A stretch of DNA of 64,000 nt from positions 124,001 through 188,000 of the forward strand of contig NZ_CANMRL010000004.1 in NCBI RefSeq assembly GCF_947500255.1, in the 5' to 3' direction. Each line of letters opens with the position of its first letter. Positions within the stretch are counted from its first letter, which is position 1. The stretch is from an uncultured Psychroserpens sp. (lineage in GTDB: Bacteria > Bacteroidota > Bacteroidia > Flavobacteriales > Flavobacteriaceae). Below, piece by piece: positions 42,397-50,903 of the stretch. Below the pieces are notes generated by a model. The model was not told where the DNA came from and did no database searches. It was given only the letters and a program-made list of their open reading frames with translations. A program made the position numbers and the translations under genes.

Positions 42397-44605
42397 TCCT
42401 TAGTAGTTCTTTAATATTCAAAGTGATTTTTTCAGTTGTCCGAACTGATGAATCGTATAATTCATTCAATTCCTTTGTTAAATCTGAAATCTTATCACTA
42501 AATTCTTCTTCAGTCATTCCATCTTCCTCAATAACTACCCCTACATAACGACCCGCATTTAATGAGAAATCCTGTTCTTCTATTTCAGAATAGTTAGCCA
42601 CTTTACAAAGCCCGATAACATCGCCGTACTTAGCTTCAGGAAAGCGTTCTTGTAACCATTGTATTTGCTTAATAAAATAAATTGCAGATTTACCTTCCGT
42701 TTCATCCGTTACTAAAGGCTCTCTATTTACTTGCTCGTTGTTGTGTTCAATAAAAGCATCTAACAGCTTTCTTAAGGCTTTTAAGCTAGGTAAAGCTTTC
42801 CATACTTTATCATCTTTAGAACGTAGTTCCTTTTCTGCAAACTTGTATAACTTTTCTAATATTCTAGAGCGTTTGTCAAAGTCTTTTTTGGTTGTTTTCT
42901 TTTCGATTTCAAAAGCGGTTAATACCTCTACAAGCTTTCGTTGTGAATCATTATCACTATTACTTGTTCTTATGTATTTCTTTAAGATTGTTTCTGCTTT
43001 CGCGAAAGCGGAAGTAAAAGATTTATTTTGCTCAAATTTTTTACAATTGATTACGAAATCTGATAACTGTTCTTCATCAGCTCGTTTTTTCTGCGCATCA
43101 GTTATCTCTGCCTGTAAATACCATTTTGAGAAGGCTTCAGCAAGCTCATCGTAAGCCTCTGTAAACGCCTCGTAACTGAGTTTGCAATGTGAGAATAGAG
43201 TTTCGGTGCTTTCAATATATTGATGTACCAATTCTGTAAAGCGATGTTCTTTTTTCTGGTAAAGACTTGTGATAACGCCTAAATTCCAGATTTGCTCTTG
43301 GGTAAATTCTCTATGTGCTCTGTCTATCTGTCGGTATACATTACGAGCATCCACAAAGAGGATTTTAATATTGTCCTTTTCTGTTTCAAAATCTAATACT
43401 TCTTTGCTCTTATCAAAGAACCAAAGTGAAGCAGGAAGCGTTACCGTACTAAACATATTAGAGGATAAAGTGACCATTTGAGAAATCAAACCTTTTTTAA
43501 TTAAGGTCTCTCTAATATCTCTTTCAGAATGTCTTGCATCTGAAGCTGAGTTAGGCATTACTAAAGCAGCCTTACCATTTGGTTTTAATGAAGTAGCAAA
43601 TAGGTTAATCCAAAGATAGTTTCCATTTGGCACTAGATTTACCTCACCTTCTTTCTTTTTCTTAGTTTTAGCACCTTTGTTTTGTGGGATACCATAAGTA
43701 TTAAAACGTATATCGTCTTTAATACGGTCATAATTTACATCCTTTACATTAAAAGGAGGATTAGCCATAATGTAATCGAACTTACCAAAGGATTCGTGAG
43801 CATCTTCATAATAAGCATTAGCTTGCTTTATACTACCACGCAAACCATTTACAACAATGTTCATTTTAGCTAGCTTAACCGTTGCTAGTGTTTTTTCTGC
43901 ACCATAAACAAAAAGGTCTTTTTCTTTGGTGTCAGATGTTCTCCTATTAACAAAGTTGGAGCACTGCACAAACATTCCTCCAGAACCACAAGCTGGGTCA
44001 AACACTGTTCCTTGGTAAGGCTCTATAACCTCAACCATATATTTTACTACAGAAGTAGGAGTGTAAAATTCTCCACCACCTTGTCCTTCTGACATAGCAA
44101 ATTTCCCAAGGAAGAATTCATATATTTTTCCAAAAATGTCTCCTGAAGCTGTTACTGGTATATCAGAAAAATTCTTGAGTAACGTTTTAAGTAAAGAGCT
44201 ATCTATTCGAGCTAAAGCAAAATATTCATCTTGAGGTAATACATCTTTAAGCTCGGGCTTATAGCTTTCAATCTCATCCATTGCCTCTTTAATAGCTTTT
44301 GCTATATCAGCTTCTTCAGGAAGATTTAAAAGGTATTTATATCTAGCTATACGAGGTAAATAGAACCCACACTTTTCAATAGCTATTTCGTGAATTTCTC
44401 TTTGTCTTCGGCTATTCTCTTGGGCTTTTAATTCATCCTCAATATCCTTTTCAACAATGGTATATTTATTATCAGCAAACTTTAAAAATATTAACCCTAG
44501 AATTGGAGTATCTATTTCGTTAAGTTTTAAATCTGAGTCAGACCTCATTTTCTTTGCAGCACTCCAAAGGTCTTCATTCAGTTTTTTAAGTTCTTGATTG
44601 GTCAT
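42389..44605 (-). CDS. hsdM: Type I restriction DNA methyltransferase subunit, long form
   Basis: A 738-residue N6-adenine methyltransferase. The HsdM N-terminal helical domain is followed by motif I DPACGSGG (203-210) and catalytic motif IV NPPF (282-285). Usual HsdM proteins have about 490-550 residues. Here the C-terminal 250 residues are helical and charged (KTTKKDFDKRSRILEKLYKFAE) and end in a GRYVGV segment that pairs with HsdS. It is the first gene of the operon hsdM-hsdS-hsdR-AAA-HNH. Confidence 0.95.
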   Translation of the reverse strand: MTNQELKKLNEDLWSAAKKMRSDSDLKLNEIDTPILGLIFLKFADNKYTIVEKDIEDELKAQENSRRQREIHEIAIEKCGFYLPRIARYKYLLNLPEEADIAKAIKEAMDEIESYKPELKDVLPQDEYFALARIDSSLLKTLLKNFSDIPVTASGDIFGKIYEFFLGKFAMSEGQGGGEFYTPTSVVKYMVEVIEPYQGTVFDPACGSGGMFVQCSNFVNRRTSDTKEKDLFVYGAEKTLATVKLAKMNIVVNGLRGSIKQANAYYEDAHESFGKFDYIMANPPFNVKDVNYDRIKDDIRFNTYGIPQNKGAKTKKKKEGEVNLVPNGNYLWINLFATSLKPNGKAALVMPNSASDARHSERDIRETLIKKGLISQMVTLSSNMFSTVTLPASLWFFDKSKEVLDFETEKDNIKILFVDARNVYRQIDRAHREFTQEQIWNLGVITSLYQKKEHRFTELVHQYIESTETLFSHCKLSYEAFTEAYDELAEAFSKWYLQAEITDAQKKRADEEQLSDFVINCKKFEQNKSFTSAFAKAETILKKYIRTSNSDNDSQRKLVEVLTAFEIEKKTTKKDFDKRSRILEKLYKFAEKELRSKDDKVWKALPSLKALRKLLDAFIEHNNEQVNREPLVTDETEGKSAIYFIKQIQWLQERFPEAKYGDVIGLCKVANYSEIEEQDFSLNAGRYVGVVIEEDGMTEEEFSDKISDLTKELNELYDSSVRTTEKITLNIKELLRND

Positions 44606-44613
44606 TAATTAAA

Positions 44614-44674
44614 TTGCTAACTATCTTAGTAAATTAGATTAGCAATTTATCATTTTGCTAATTAACATGCTAAT
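44614..44674. promoter_or_regulatory. Alternating TTGCTAA/TTAGCAA repeats upstream of hsdM
   Basis: TTGCTAA (44614-44620), TTAGCAA (44639-44645), TTGCTAA (44655-44661) and TGCTAA (44669-44674) alternate in orientation directly before hsdM. They could bind a controller of the restriction operon; no such gene is adjacent. Confidence 0.4.
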
Positions 44675-44780
44675 AGTTTTCTTAAAATTTCAAATAAGAA
44701 TAAGTACATTTACACAGTAATTAAACCATTAAGTATAAGATTAAATAGAGTTTAAAATAATAGGAAAGCGTTAAGCTGTT

Positions 44781-44930
44781 GTTCTGTAAAGAAATCGCCA
44801 AATTTTTAAAACAGTAAGAATAACAAGTCTGATGCTCTCGTCCGTTCTGGGCGATGAGTTAGTACTTGTTTACTGTGGGTTTTGGCGAACCTCTTTACTA
44901 CAAGGCTTGAAACCTCATCGCTTTTTTTGT
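44781..44930 (+). ncRNA. Candidate structured RNA, long imperfect hairpin
   Basis: Nested complementary segments: GTAAAGA (44786-44792) with TCTTTAC (44892-44898); TCGCCAAA with TTTGGCGA (44881-44888); ACAGTA (44811) with TACTGT (44871-44876); AACAAGT (44822) with ACTTGTT (44864-44870). An alternative pairing joins GCGATGAG (44851-44858) to CTCATCGC (44914-44921), which is followed by seven T, a terminator-like end. It lies between hsdM and the small gene at 44970. Shape recalls 6S-like long hairpins, but I cannot assign a family. Confidence 0.5.
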
Positions 44931-44969
44931 TGAATAAAATTTCATTAGAGGTTTGTGATTTACTTTATC

Positions 44970-45167
44970 ATGAAAAAAATATTTAATGCTATAATTGGGC
45001 TATACATTTTCTTCGCCTTATTTTCTCCTATATTCTATATAGGTATTGACTTGAAAAACCCTAAAGCCTTTGATATGATAATTTTCTTTTTAATTATCAT
45101 TTTGGCAATAAGTAGTGTGATTACCATACACGAAAACTGGAAAGACACTGATAATTATGAAGAATAG
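44970..45167 (+). CDS. Small two-helix membrane protein
   Basis: A 65-residue protein from ATG 44970 (a GTG at 44955 is in frame). Two hydrophobic helices, AIIGLYIFFALFSPIFYIG and FDMIIFFLIIILAISSVI, then an acidic tail. Overlaps the next gene by 11 bases. No family recognised. Confidence 0.55.
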   Translation: MKKIFNAIIGLYIFFALFSPIFYIGIDLKNPKAFDMIIFFLIIILAISSVITIHENWKDTDNYEE

Positions 45168-45510
45168 AAATTCAATGAATTGGCTAGATAAGTTTCAACA
45201 AAACAAATATTGGAAAGACTACAGGTTTAAAAAATTAAAGTTAGGCTATCCAAAATTTGATTTTCCCGTTGAGTTAATTGATACCGTTGGCACAAAAGAG
45301 TTTCTAAAGGTTGAAATAGAAAGAATTCCATTATTCATTGGTACACAATTTGGTATTTACCCTAATCCAAAAGAAACTTACAAGAATATCCAGCAACCTA
45401 TTTTAGTAGCTAAGCTTGACAAGTCCCTAATATCTGGTTGCGTATCAGGGTTAAGCATTTGCAGCTATAAAGATGATAAGTTTCAAGAAATAGAATATTT
45501 CAAGAACTAA
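45157..45510 (+). CDS. Small hypothetical protein
   Basis: A 117-residue soluble protein with a basic N-terminal half (WLDKFQQNKYWKDYRFKKLKL) and a beta-rich rest. It is coupled to the small membrane protein before it. I recognise no domain. The 430 bases to the tRNA hold no further gene that I can support, only the island's right end. Confidence 0.55.
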   Translation: MKNRNSMNWLDKFQQNKYWKDYRFKKLKLGYPKFDFPVELIDTVGTKEFLKVEIERIPLFIGTQFGIYPNPKETYKNIQQPILVAKLDKSLISGCVSGLSICSYKDDKFQEIEYFKN

Positions 45511-45873
45511 AAAATTTTAGAAAAATAGGGAGATAAAGGACTGTATATAATGACACCCCTATAGCCCTAAAAGCAAAATCACTTTTGAATTGGGGTATGG
45601 GGTTAACAAATTTAGTTCTATATAAAAACTTTTCAACTTTTAAATTCACTATCACTGGGCGGGAGAAAATGTACCGTAGAACTTAGGTTTATAAACTCAT
45701 AGTAATATATCAGTCATTTCAATCTAAATCATCACTTAAATCTTCTCCTATCACCTCGAATAGTCAACAACTAAGTGACCATATCAAATTGTCACTTCCC
45801 TATATACAATAAGTTTAAAGACTCATGAATTAACATGAAAGGAATTGAAACAATCTAAGCTATTTTAATACTA

Positions 45874-45894
45874 TTCGGGCAAATATCGGGAAGA
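45874..45894 (+). repeat. Right arm-type repeats of the island
   Basis: TTCGGGCAAA and ATCGGGAAGA, 11 bases apart, same orientation as the left copies at 31184-31204. Confidence 0.55.
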
Positions 45895-45940
45895 AAAAAA
45901 GCCAATCATCTGATTTACAAATAATTGACTTTTAATTTAG

Positions 45941-45957
<17 letters not shown>
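45893..45957 (-). repeat. attR: core repeat and replacement terminator
   Basis: GTAGCGGGAACTGGACTC at 45940-45957 completes the tRNA. On the minus strand the element supplies AAGTCAAT ... ATTGGCTT with a T run, a replacement terminator for the tRNA transcript. Confidence 0.75.
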
Positions 45958-46013
<56 letters not shown>

Positions 46014-46024
46014 ATATTGGACAG

Positions 46025-46054
46025 CAAATATACAACCCTTTTTCATTTCTACAA
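46025..46054 (-). promoter_or_regulatory. tRNA-fMet promoter
   Basis: TTG (46054-46052), 19 bases, then TATATTTG (46032-46025), a full Bacteroidota consensus, 12 bases before the tRNA 5' end. Confidence 0.75.
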
Positions 46055-46127
46055 TAATAATATTAAAAAAATAACTCCCAACACCTAAATGCTGAGAGCT
46101 ATCATCTAATATAAAACTCTATGTTAA

Positions 46128-47048
46128 TTAATTATCGTCTTCGTCGTCCTCATCGTCTAAAGTTACTATAACACCTTCTGAGGTCATATTTACAAAATCA
46201 TACTGCTTAAGGTTAGGCAATTGCTCTTTTAATTGAACTAATTCACCCTTGAAATCATTATTTCCTATCAACAATACTTTTAAGTTTGTTAAGCTGGCTA
46301 AATCTGTAGGTAAGTTTCCATAAAATGCATTATCAGATAACACCAACTCTTCTAAATTCTTTAAATCACAAATAGAATTGGGTAATGTTCCGAAGAAATT
46401 ATTATCAAAAACGCTCAATATTTTTAAGCCCTTTGCATTAGCAATACTTGCCGGTAACTTTCCTGATAGCTTATTACTGCTCAATAGCATCGTTTTCAAA
46501 TTGGTTAGACCTCCAACAGTTGAAGGTAACTCTCCTGTTAATTGATTACTATATAATTCTAAAGTATTCAAGTTAGCTAGTTGTCCTATTGTTGTTGGAA
46601 TTTCTCCATCAATAGCATTCATGAACAACTTTAAGTTTCTTAATGACTTTAAATCACCAATTTCATTTGGCAATGGCGCATTAAGCATATTAAAAGCAAT
46701 ATTTAATGTCTCCAAAGATTTTAAGTTTTTAATCGATGAAGGAATTGCTCCTGTTAATTTATTTCTAAAGAAATTAATATGTTTTAAGTGAACTAAATCA
46801 CCAATAGCTTCTGGAATTTCTCCTCTTAGACCATTAAACTCTAAGTTAAGCGCAATGACTTTATCATCTTTTACGACGACACCATGCCAATCTTTAACGG
46901 GAGTTTTTAAGTTCCAAGTGGTTTTCCAAAGTGGACCATTGGTAGACGTGTACAAAGCTTCGAGAGCTTCTTTTTCTTTTGTTGAAACGTTACCAAAGGA
47001 CAATAAGGTAACAAGACACATTAGTAATGTAATTTTAGCGGTTTTCAT
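46128..47048 (-). CDS. Secreted leucine-rich repeat protein
   Basis: Start at ATG 47046-47048 (MKTAKITLLMCLVTLLSFG, signal peptide); a longer frame from 47075 is unlikely. The roughly 306-residue protein has an LRRNT-like cap (ALEALYTSTNGPLWKTTW) and about eight plant-type 24-residue repeats, xLPxxIGxLxxLxxLxLxxNxLxG. The tail is acidic (DDEDDEDDN). A surface or periplasmic binding role is inferred. It is a single gene next to the tRNA. Confidence 0.85.
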   Translation of the reverse strand: MKTAKITLLMCLVTLLSFGNVSTKEKEALEALYTSTNGPLWKTTWNLKTPVKDWHGVVVKDDKVIALNLEFNGLRGEIPEAIGDLVHLKHINFFRNKLTGAIPSSIKNLKSLETLNIAFNMLNAPLPNEIGDLKSLRNLKLFMNAIDGEIPTTIGQLANLNTLELYSNQLTGELPSTVGGLTNLKTMLLSSNKLSGKLPASIANAKGLKILSVFDNNFFGTLPNSICDLKNLEELVLSDNAFYGNLPTDLASLTNLKVLLIGNNDFKGELVQLKEQLPNLKQYDFVNMTSEGVIVTLDDEDDEDDN

Positions 47049-47190
47049 AATAGTAGATTTGTTTAGGGACAACAATTTCTATTACGAAAATAGCCGAATA
47101 CCTGATGAAATACAATTATTTTCGATGAAATGCACGTTTCTTTAACGAGAATGTTACTAAACTACTGATACACAATCATTTAAATAATGG

Positions 47191-47373
47191 CTATTGTTCT
47201 ATGTTTTGGGCCTCAAAACTTGTTATTTCCTGGTTTTCAGTAGTTATTTGTAATTGAATTGGATTGCAGCACACTTCACAATCTTCAATATACTTTTGTC
47301 GAGATTGTGATATATCGATAAGCATTGAAATGGTTTCCCAACAATATGGACATTGAAAAAAATGTTCTTGCAT
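47191..47373 (-). CDS. CPXCG motif-containing cysteine-rich protein
   Basis: A 60-residue protein with CPYC near the N terminus and CEVCCNP in the middle, the zinc-ribbon pair of the small CPXCG family (the first motif here is CPYCWE). It lies 8 bases after the ABC-F gene stop. Function unknown. Confidence 0.8.
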   Translation of the reverse strand: MQEHFFQCPYCWETISMLIDISQSRQKYIEDCEVCCNPIQLQITTENQEITSFEAQNIEQ

Positions 47374-47381
47374 GCTTAAAT

Positions 47382-49289
47382 TTATGACAATTTTTCTAAG
47401 TCATATTGAATGGTCTCCCAATCCGTCATTAGTTTAGCCAACTTTTCTTTTTTAGCTTGATAGCGATCAAAAAATGTAGTGTCGGCAACAGTAGCATCAT
47501 AGTTAGTAGCCAATTCGACATCATCGTCTTTAATGTCCTTTTCTAACTGACTAATTTTAGACTCAATATTACTTAATCTATTATTGAGAGATTTAAGTTT
47601 TTTTTGATCTTCGTAAGATTGCTTATTAGTTTCCTTTGGTAATGATCTAACAACGGTTCGCTTTTCAACTTCACGAAGATTTTCAACATTTCGTTGTTCT
47701 AAATAAAAATCAATATCACCTAAATATTCCTTTATTTTTTGATCTTTAAATTCGTATACTACATTAGCCAAGCCTTGAAGAAAATCTCTATCATGAGACA
47801 CTAAAATTAAAGTGCCTTCAAACTTTTTAAGCGCTTCTTTAAGTACATTTTTAGATTTTATGTCCAAATGATTTGTAGGCTCATCCATCACCAAAACATT
47901 GAGTGGTTGAAGCATTAATTTAGCTAAGGCTAATCGATTTCGTTCTCCTCCTGACAGTACTCTAACATATTTTTCGACTTCATCACCTCTAAATAAAAAT
48001 GACCCTAAAATATCACGAACTTTGCTTCTATTGGTCTCATTGGCTGCATCAATCATAGTATCTAGAACCGTTTTACTCCCATCTAGATATTCGGCTTGAT
48101 TTTGAGCGAAGTAACCAATTTGCACATTATGACCTAATTTTAAATCGCCTTTATGTTTTATTTCGCCAACGATAATTTTGGCCAACGTTGACTTTCCTTG
48201 TCCGTTTTGTCCAACAAAAGCTGTTTTGCTATCACGTTCAATCATTAAAGTGATATTGGATAACACATGGTTATCATCATAACTCTTAGAGACATTTTCT
48301 GCTTCAATAACTACTTTTCCAGGTGTTACTGAAATAGGAAAATTAAGCGTCATTACACTATTATCATCTTCATCAACTTCAATACGCTCCATTCGATCCA
48401 ATTTCTTGATCAGCGACTGAGCCATTGTTGCTTTACTGGCCTTAGCTCTAAATTTCTCAATGAGTTTTTCGGTTTGCTCTATCTGTTTTTGCTGATTCTT
48501 TTGTGATGCTAATTGCTGGGTTTTAATCTCATTTCGCAAGATTAAGAATTTAGAATATGGTTTTGGGTAGTCATATATTCTTCCTAGAGAAATTTCTATA
48601 GTTCTGTTTGTTACATTATCAAGAAACATTTTATCATGAGATACAATAACCACTGCTCCAGAGTAACTCTTTAAGAAACTTTCAAGCCATATGATCGATT
48701 CAATATCTAGATGATTTGTTGGCTCATCGAGAAGCAATATATCGTTATTCTGCAATAGAAGTTTCGCTAATTCGATTCGCATTCGCCAACCACCAGAAAA
48801 CGTATCTGTAAGTTTATTAAAGTCATTACGTTTAAAACCTAAACCTTGTAAAATCTTCTCTGTTTCACCTTGGTAATTGTATCCACCAATGATTTCATAT
48901 TGATGCTGTATATCATTGAGGTCAATCATTAATTGATTGTAACTTTCACTTTCATAATCTGTACGTTCTGCCAATTGTGTATTGACATGCTCCATTTTAG
49001 CTTCAAGTGATTTGATCTCTTCAAAAGCCTCATAGGACTCTTCTAAGACAGTCCTTCCGAAGACAAAATCGATGTCTTGTTTAAGAAACCCAAAACTCAA
49101 ATTTTTATCGGCTGCAATTTGCCCTGAATCTGGTTCTAATTCTTTAGATAAGATTTTTAGCATGGTCGATTTACCAGCACCATTCTTTCCGATAAGACCA
49201 ATTCGGTCACCAGGACTAAGCTTAAAGGTGATATCTTCGAATAAATACTCGCCTTGAAAAGAGATAGATAGATTATGAATATTGAGCAT
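47382..49289 (-). CDS. ABC-F family ATPase
   Basis: Start at ATG 49287-49289 (MLNIHNLSISFQGEYL); the upstream in-frame extension to 49382 is hydrophobic and not typical. The 635-residue protein has two ABC domains: GKNGAGKS / LSF...TFSGGWRMR / LLLDEPTNHLD and GQNGQGKS / LSGGERNRLALAK / LVMDEPTNHLD. A linker of the ABC-F type and a C-terminal coiled coil (LKSLNNRLSNIESKISQLEKD) follow. No membrane part. It acts on ribosomes (Uup/YdiF-like); the exact subfamily is not decided. Confidence 0.92.
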   Translation of the reverse strand: MLNIHNLSISFQGEYLFEDITFKLSPGDRIGLIGKNGAGKSTMLKILSKELEPDSGQIAADKNLSFGFLKQDIDFVFGRTVLEESYEAFEEIKSLEAKMEHVNTQLAERTDYESESYNQLMIDLNDIQHQYEIIGGYNYQGETEKILQGLGFKRNDFNKLTDTFSGGWRMRIELAKLLLQNNDILLLDEPTNHLDIESIIWLESFLKSYSGAVVIVSHDKMFLDNVTNRTIEISLGRIYDYPKPYSKFLILRNEIKTQQLASQKNQQKQIEQTEKLIEKFRAKASKATMAQSLIKKLDRMERIEVDEDDNSVMTLNFPISVTPGKVVIEAENVSKSYDDNHVLSNITLMIERDSKTAFVGQNGQGKSTLAKIIVGEIKHKGDLKLGHNVQIGYFAQNQAEYLDGSKTVLDTMIDAANETNRSKVRDILGSFLFRGDEVEKYVRVLSGGERNRLALAKLMLQPLNVLVMDEPTNHLDIKSKNVLKEALKKFEGTLILVSHDRDFLQGLANVVYEFKDQKIKEYLGDIDFYLEQRNVENLREVEKRTVVRSLPKETNKQSYEDQKKLKSLNNRLSNIESKISQLEKDIKDDDVELATNYDATVADTTFFDRYQAKKEKLAKLMTDWETIQYDLEKLS

Positions 49290-49401
49290 AGTTTTTTCAA
49301 ATAATACAATTACAATAAACATTATAATTGTTAGACTTAATACCAGTAAATAAATTAATTTTGTAACCAGTAAAGACAACAAAAGTAAACAAATTTAAGT
49401 C

Positions 49402-49782
49402 ATGTTAAAAGGCACAAAAATATATAGTATTTTCACGGGATCTTGCCCTAAATGTCATAGTGAGTCTATGTACCAAAGAAAAAATCCTTATATACTGAAT
49501 GATGTTTTGAAAATTAATGATAATTGCTCGCATTGTGGTATAAAATACCGATTAGAACCTTCGTTTTTTTATGGCTCCATGTATGTCAGCTATGGCGTTG
49601 GAATTGCTTTTGCTGTAGCGGCTTTCTTAATTAGTTATCTGTTTTTAGAAACCAGTTTATTTACTGCCTTTTTAGCTATTGTTGGCACACTTATAATCTT
49701 GGGACCAATCATTATGAGGCTATCTCGAAATATTTGGATTAATTTATTTGTGAGTTATGACAAAAAAGCAACAAAAAAATAA
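49402..49782 (+). CDS. DUF983 family membrane protein
   Basis: A 126-residue protein with a zinc-ribbon start (SCPKCHSESMYQ, NCSHCGIKY) and two membrane helices, as in DUF983. Divergent from the ABC-F gene and converging on the FAD gene, whose stop is adjacent. Confidence 0.85.
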   Translation: MLKGTKIYSIFTGSCPKCHSESMYQRKNPYILNDVLKINDNCSHCGIKYRLEPSFFYGSMYVSYGVGIAFAVAAFLISYLFLETSLFTAFLAIVGTLIILGPIIMRLSRNIWINLFVSYDKKATKK

Positions 49783-50829
49783 CTAAGTATCAAATCTTTT
49801 GATATCAATTTCTAGGTCTAGATCACTTCCTTTTTCAATATGATTAAATAGTTGCTCTGCAACATATGGAGACATCATAACACCTCGTGTTCCTAATCCA
49901 TTAAGAACATGCAACCGATTATTGCGCGAATGTGTACCTACTAAAGGACGACGATCTTTTGTTGTTGGACGTATTCCAGCGACTTGATGTACCACTTCAA
50001 AATCGCAACTAATAACCTGTTTTACCTTTTTCAAGAGCTCCTCTTTAGCATTATTGGTAATCTCATAGGTTTTATCTTCCCATTCATATGTACCGCCAAC
50101 CCAATATAAATCATCTTCTAACGGCACTATAAACACTGAAGACTTTAAGATAAAATCCATATTCAAGTCAGGTGCTTTTATGGTGAGCATTTCCCCTTTA
50201 GTTCCGTTTAATGGTAAAAAATTAAAGAACGGGTTTTTAGATAAACCATAACCTTCGGCAAAAATGATATGCTTTGCTTTTATAGTTTCATATTGAATAA
50301 AGTCTGATTGAATATCCAGTGAATCATAGTGAAATTCATCTTCGGAAAGTTGATGATTACTTTTAAGATAGGCTCTATAAAATTCTACTAATCGTGTTGT
50401 ATTAATTCGTCCAGAATGTAATACCTCACCAAAACCATATTTAGCACTGATAGCGGCGTTGGTATTATTGACTAATTTGGTGGATAAGAAATCGCTTAAA
50501 ACAGGCTTATCAGAAGCGACAAACCATTCGTTTTGTTCTTCAATAGAGGCCAACTTTCTATAGACAGGGATTTCAAAATCTAATTTAATATCTAACAATT
50601 GTTCTAAGATTTTGTATTTAGGTAAAGCCAACTCTAATTGAGTTTTGGCTTTCCATACTTTAGTAAACCGTTTTAATACGACTGGATTATATAACCCAGC
50701 TGCAACTCTGGACGAGTGTTGAGAGTTATTATCAAATACCAAAAACGTTTTATTTGCAGCTCTTAATTGTTCAGAAAATGCAATTCCTGCCAACCCGCAA
50801 CCTACAATGATATAATCGATTGTCTTCAT
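49783..50829 (-). CDS. FAD-dependent oxidoreductase (DAO family)
   Basis: A 348-residue protein with the dinucleotide-binding N terminus IIVGCGLAGIAFSEQL and the C-terminal DAO pattern VAGIRPTTKDRRPLVG...VLNGLGTRGVMMSP. It resembles glycine/D-amino-acid oxidases or the MnmC oxidase domain. The substrate is not known. A terminator separates it from gldN. Confidence 0.85.
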   Translation of the reverse strand: MKTIDYIIVGCGLAGIAFSEQLRAANKTFLVFDNNSQHSSRVAAGLYNPVVLKRFTKVWKAKTQLELALPKYKILEQLLDIKLDFEIPVYRKLASIEEQNEWFVASDKPVLSDFLSTKLVNNTNAAISAKYGFGEVLHSGRINTTRLVEFYRAYLKSNHQLSEDEFHYDSLDIQSDFIQYETIKAKHIIFAEGYGLSKNPFFNFLPLNGTKGEMLTIKAPDLNMDFILKSSVFIVPLEDDLYWVGGTYEWEDKTYEITNNAKEELLKKVKQVISCDFEVVHQVAGIRPTTKDRRPLVGTHSRNNRLHVLNGLGTRGVMMSPYVAEQLFNHIEKGSDLDLEIDIKRFDT

Positions 50830-50852
50830 TTCTACAAAAGTAAGTCAAATAA

Positions 50853-50883
50853 AAAACGCTCACTAAAATTTAGTGAGCGTTTT
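50853..50883 (-). terminator. Terminator of the gld operon
   Basis: A perfect 15 bp inverted repeat (AAAACGCTCACTAAA and its complement) around one central base with T runs at both ends, 20 bases after the gldN stop. Confidence 0.85.
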
Positions 50884-50903
50884 CATATAATTTATGTCTT
50901 TAC

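Noticed and set aside
44781-44930. Retron msr-msd RNA for the PtuA/PtuB-like pair
   Set aside because: No reverse transcriptase gene is present in the island, and the RNA candidate is on the far side of the R-M operon.
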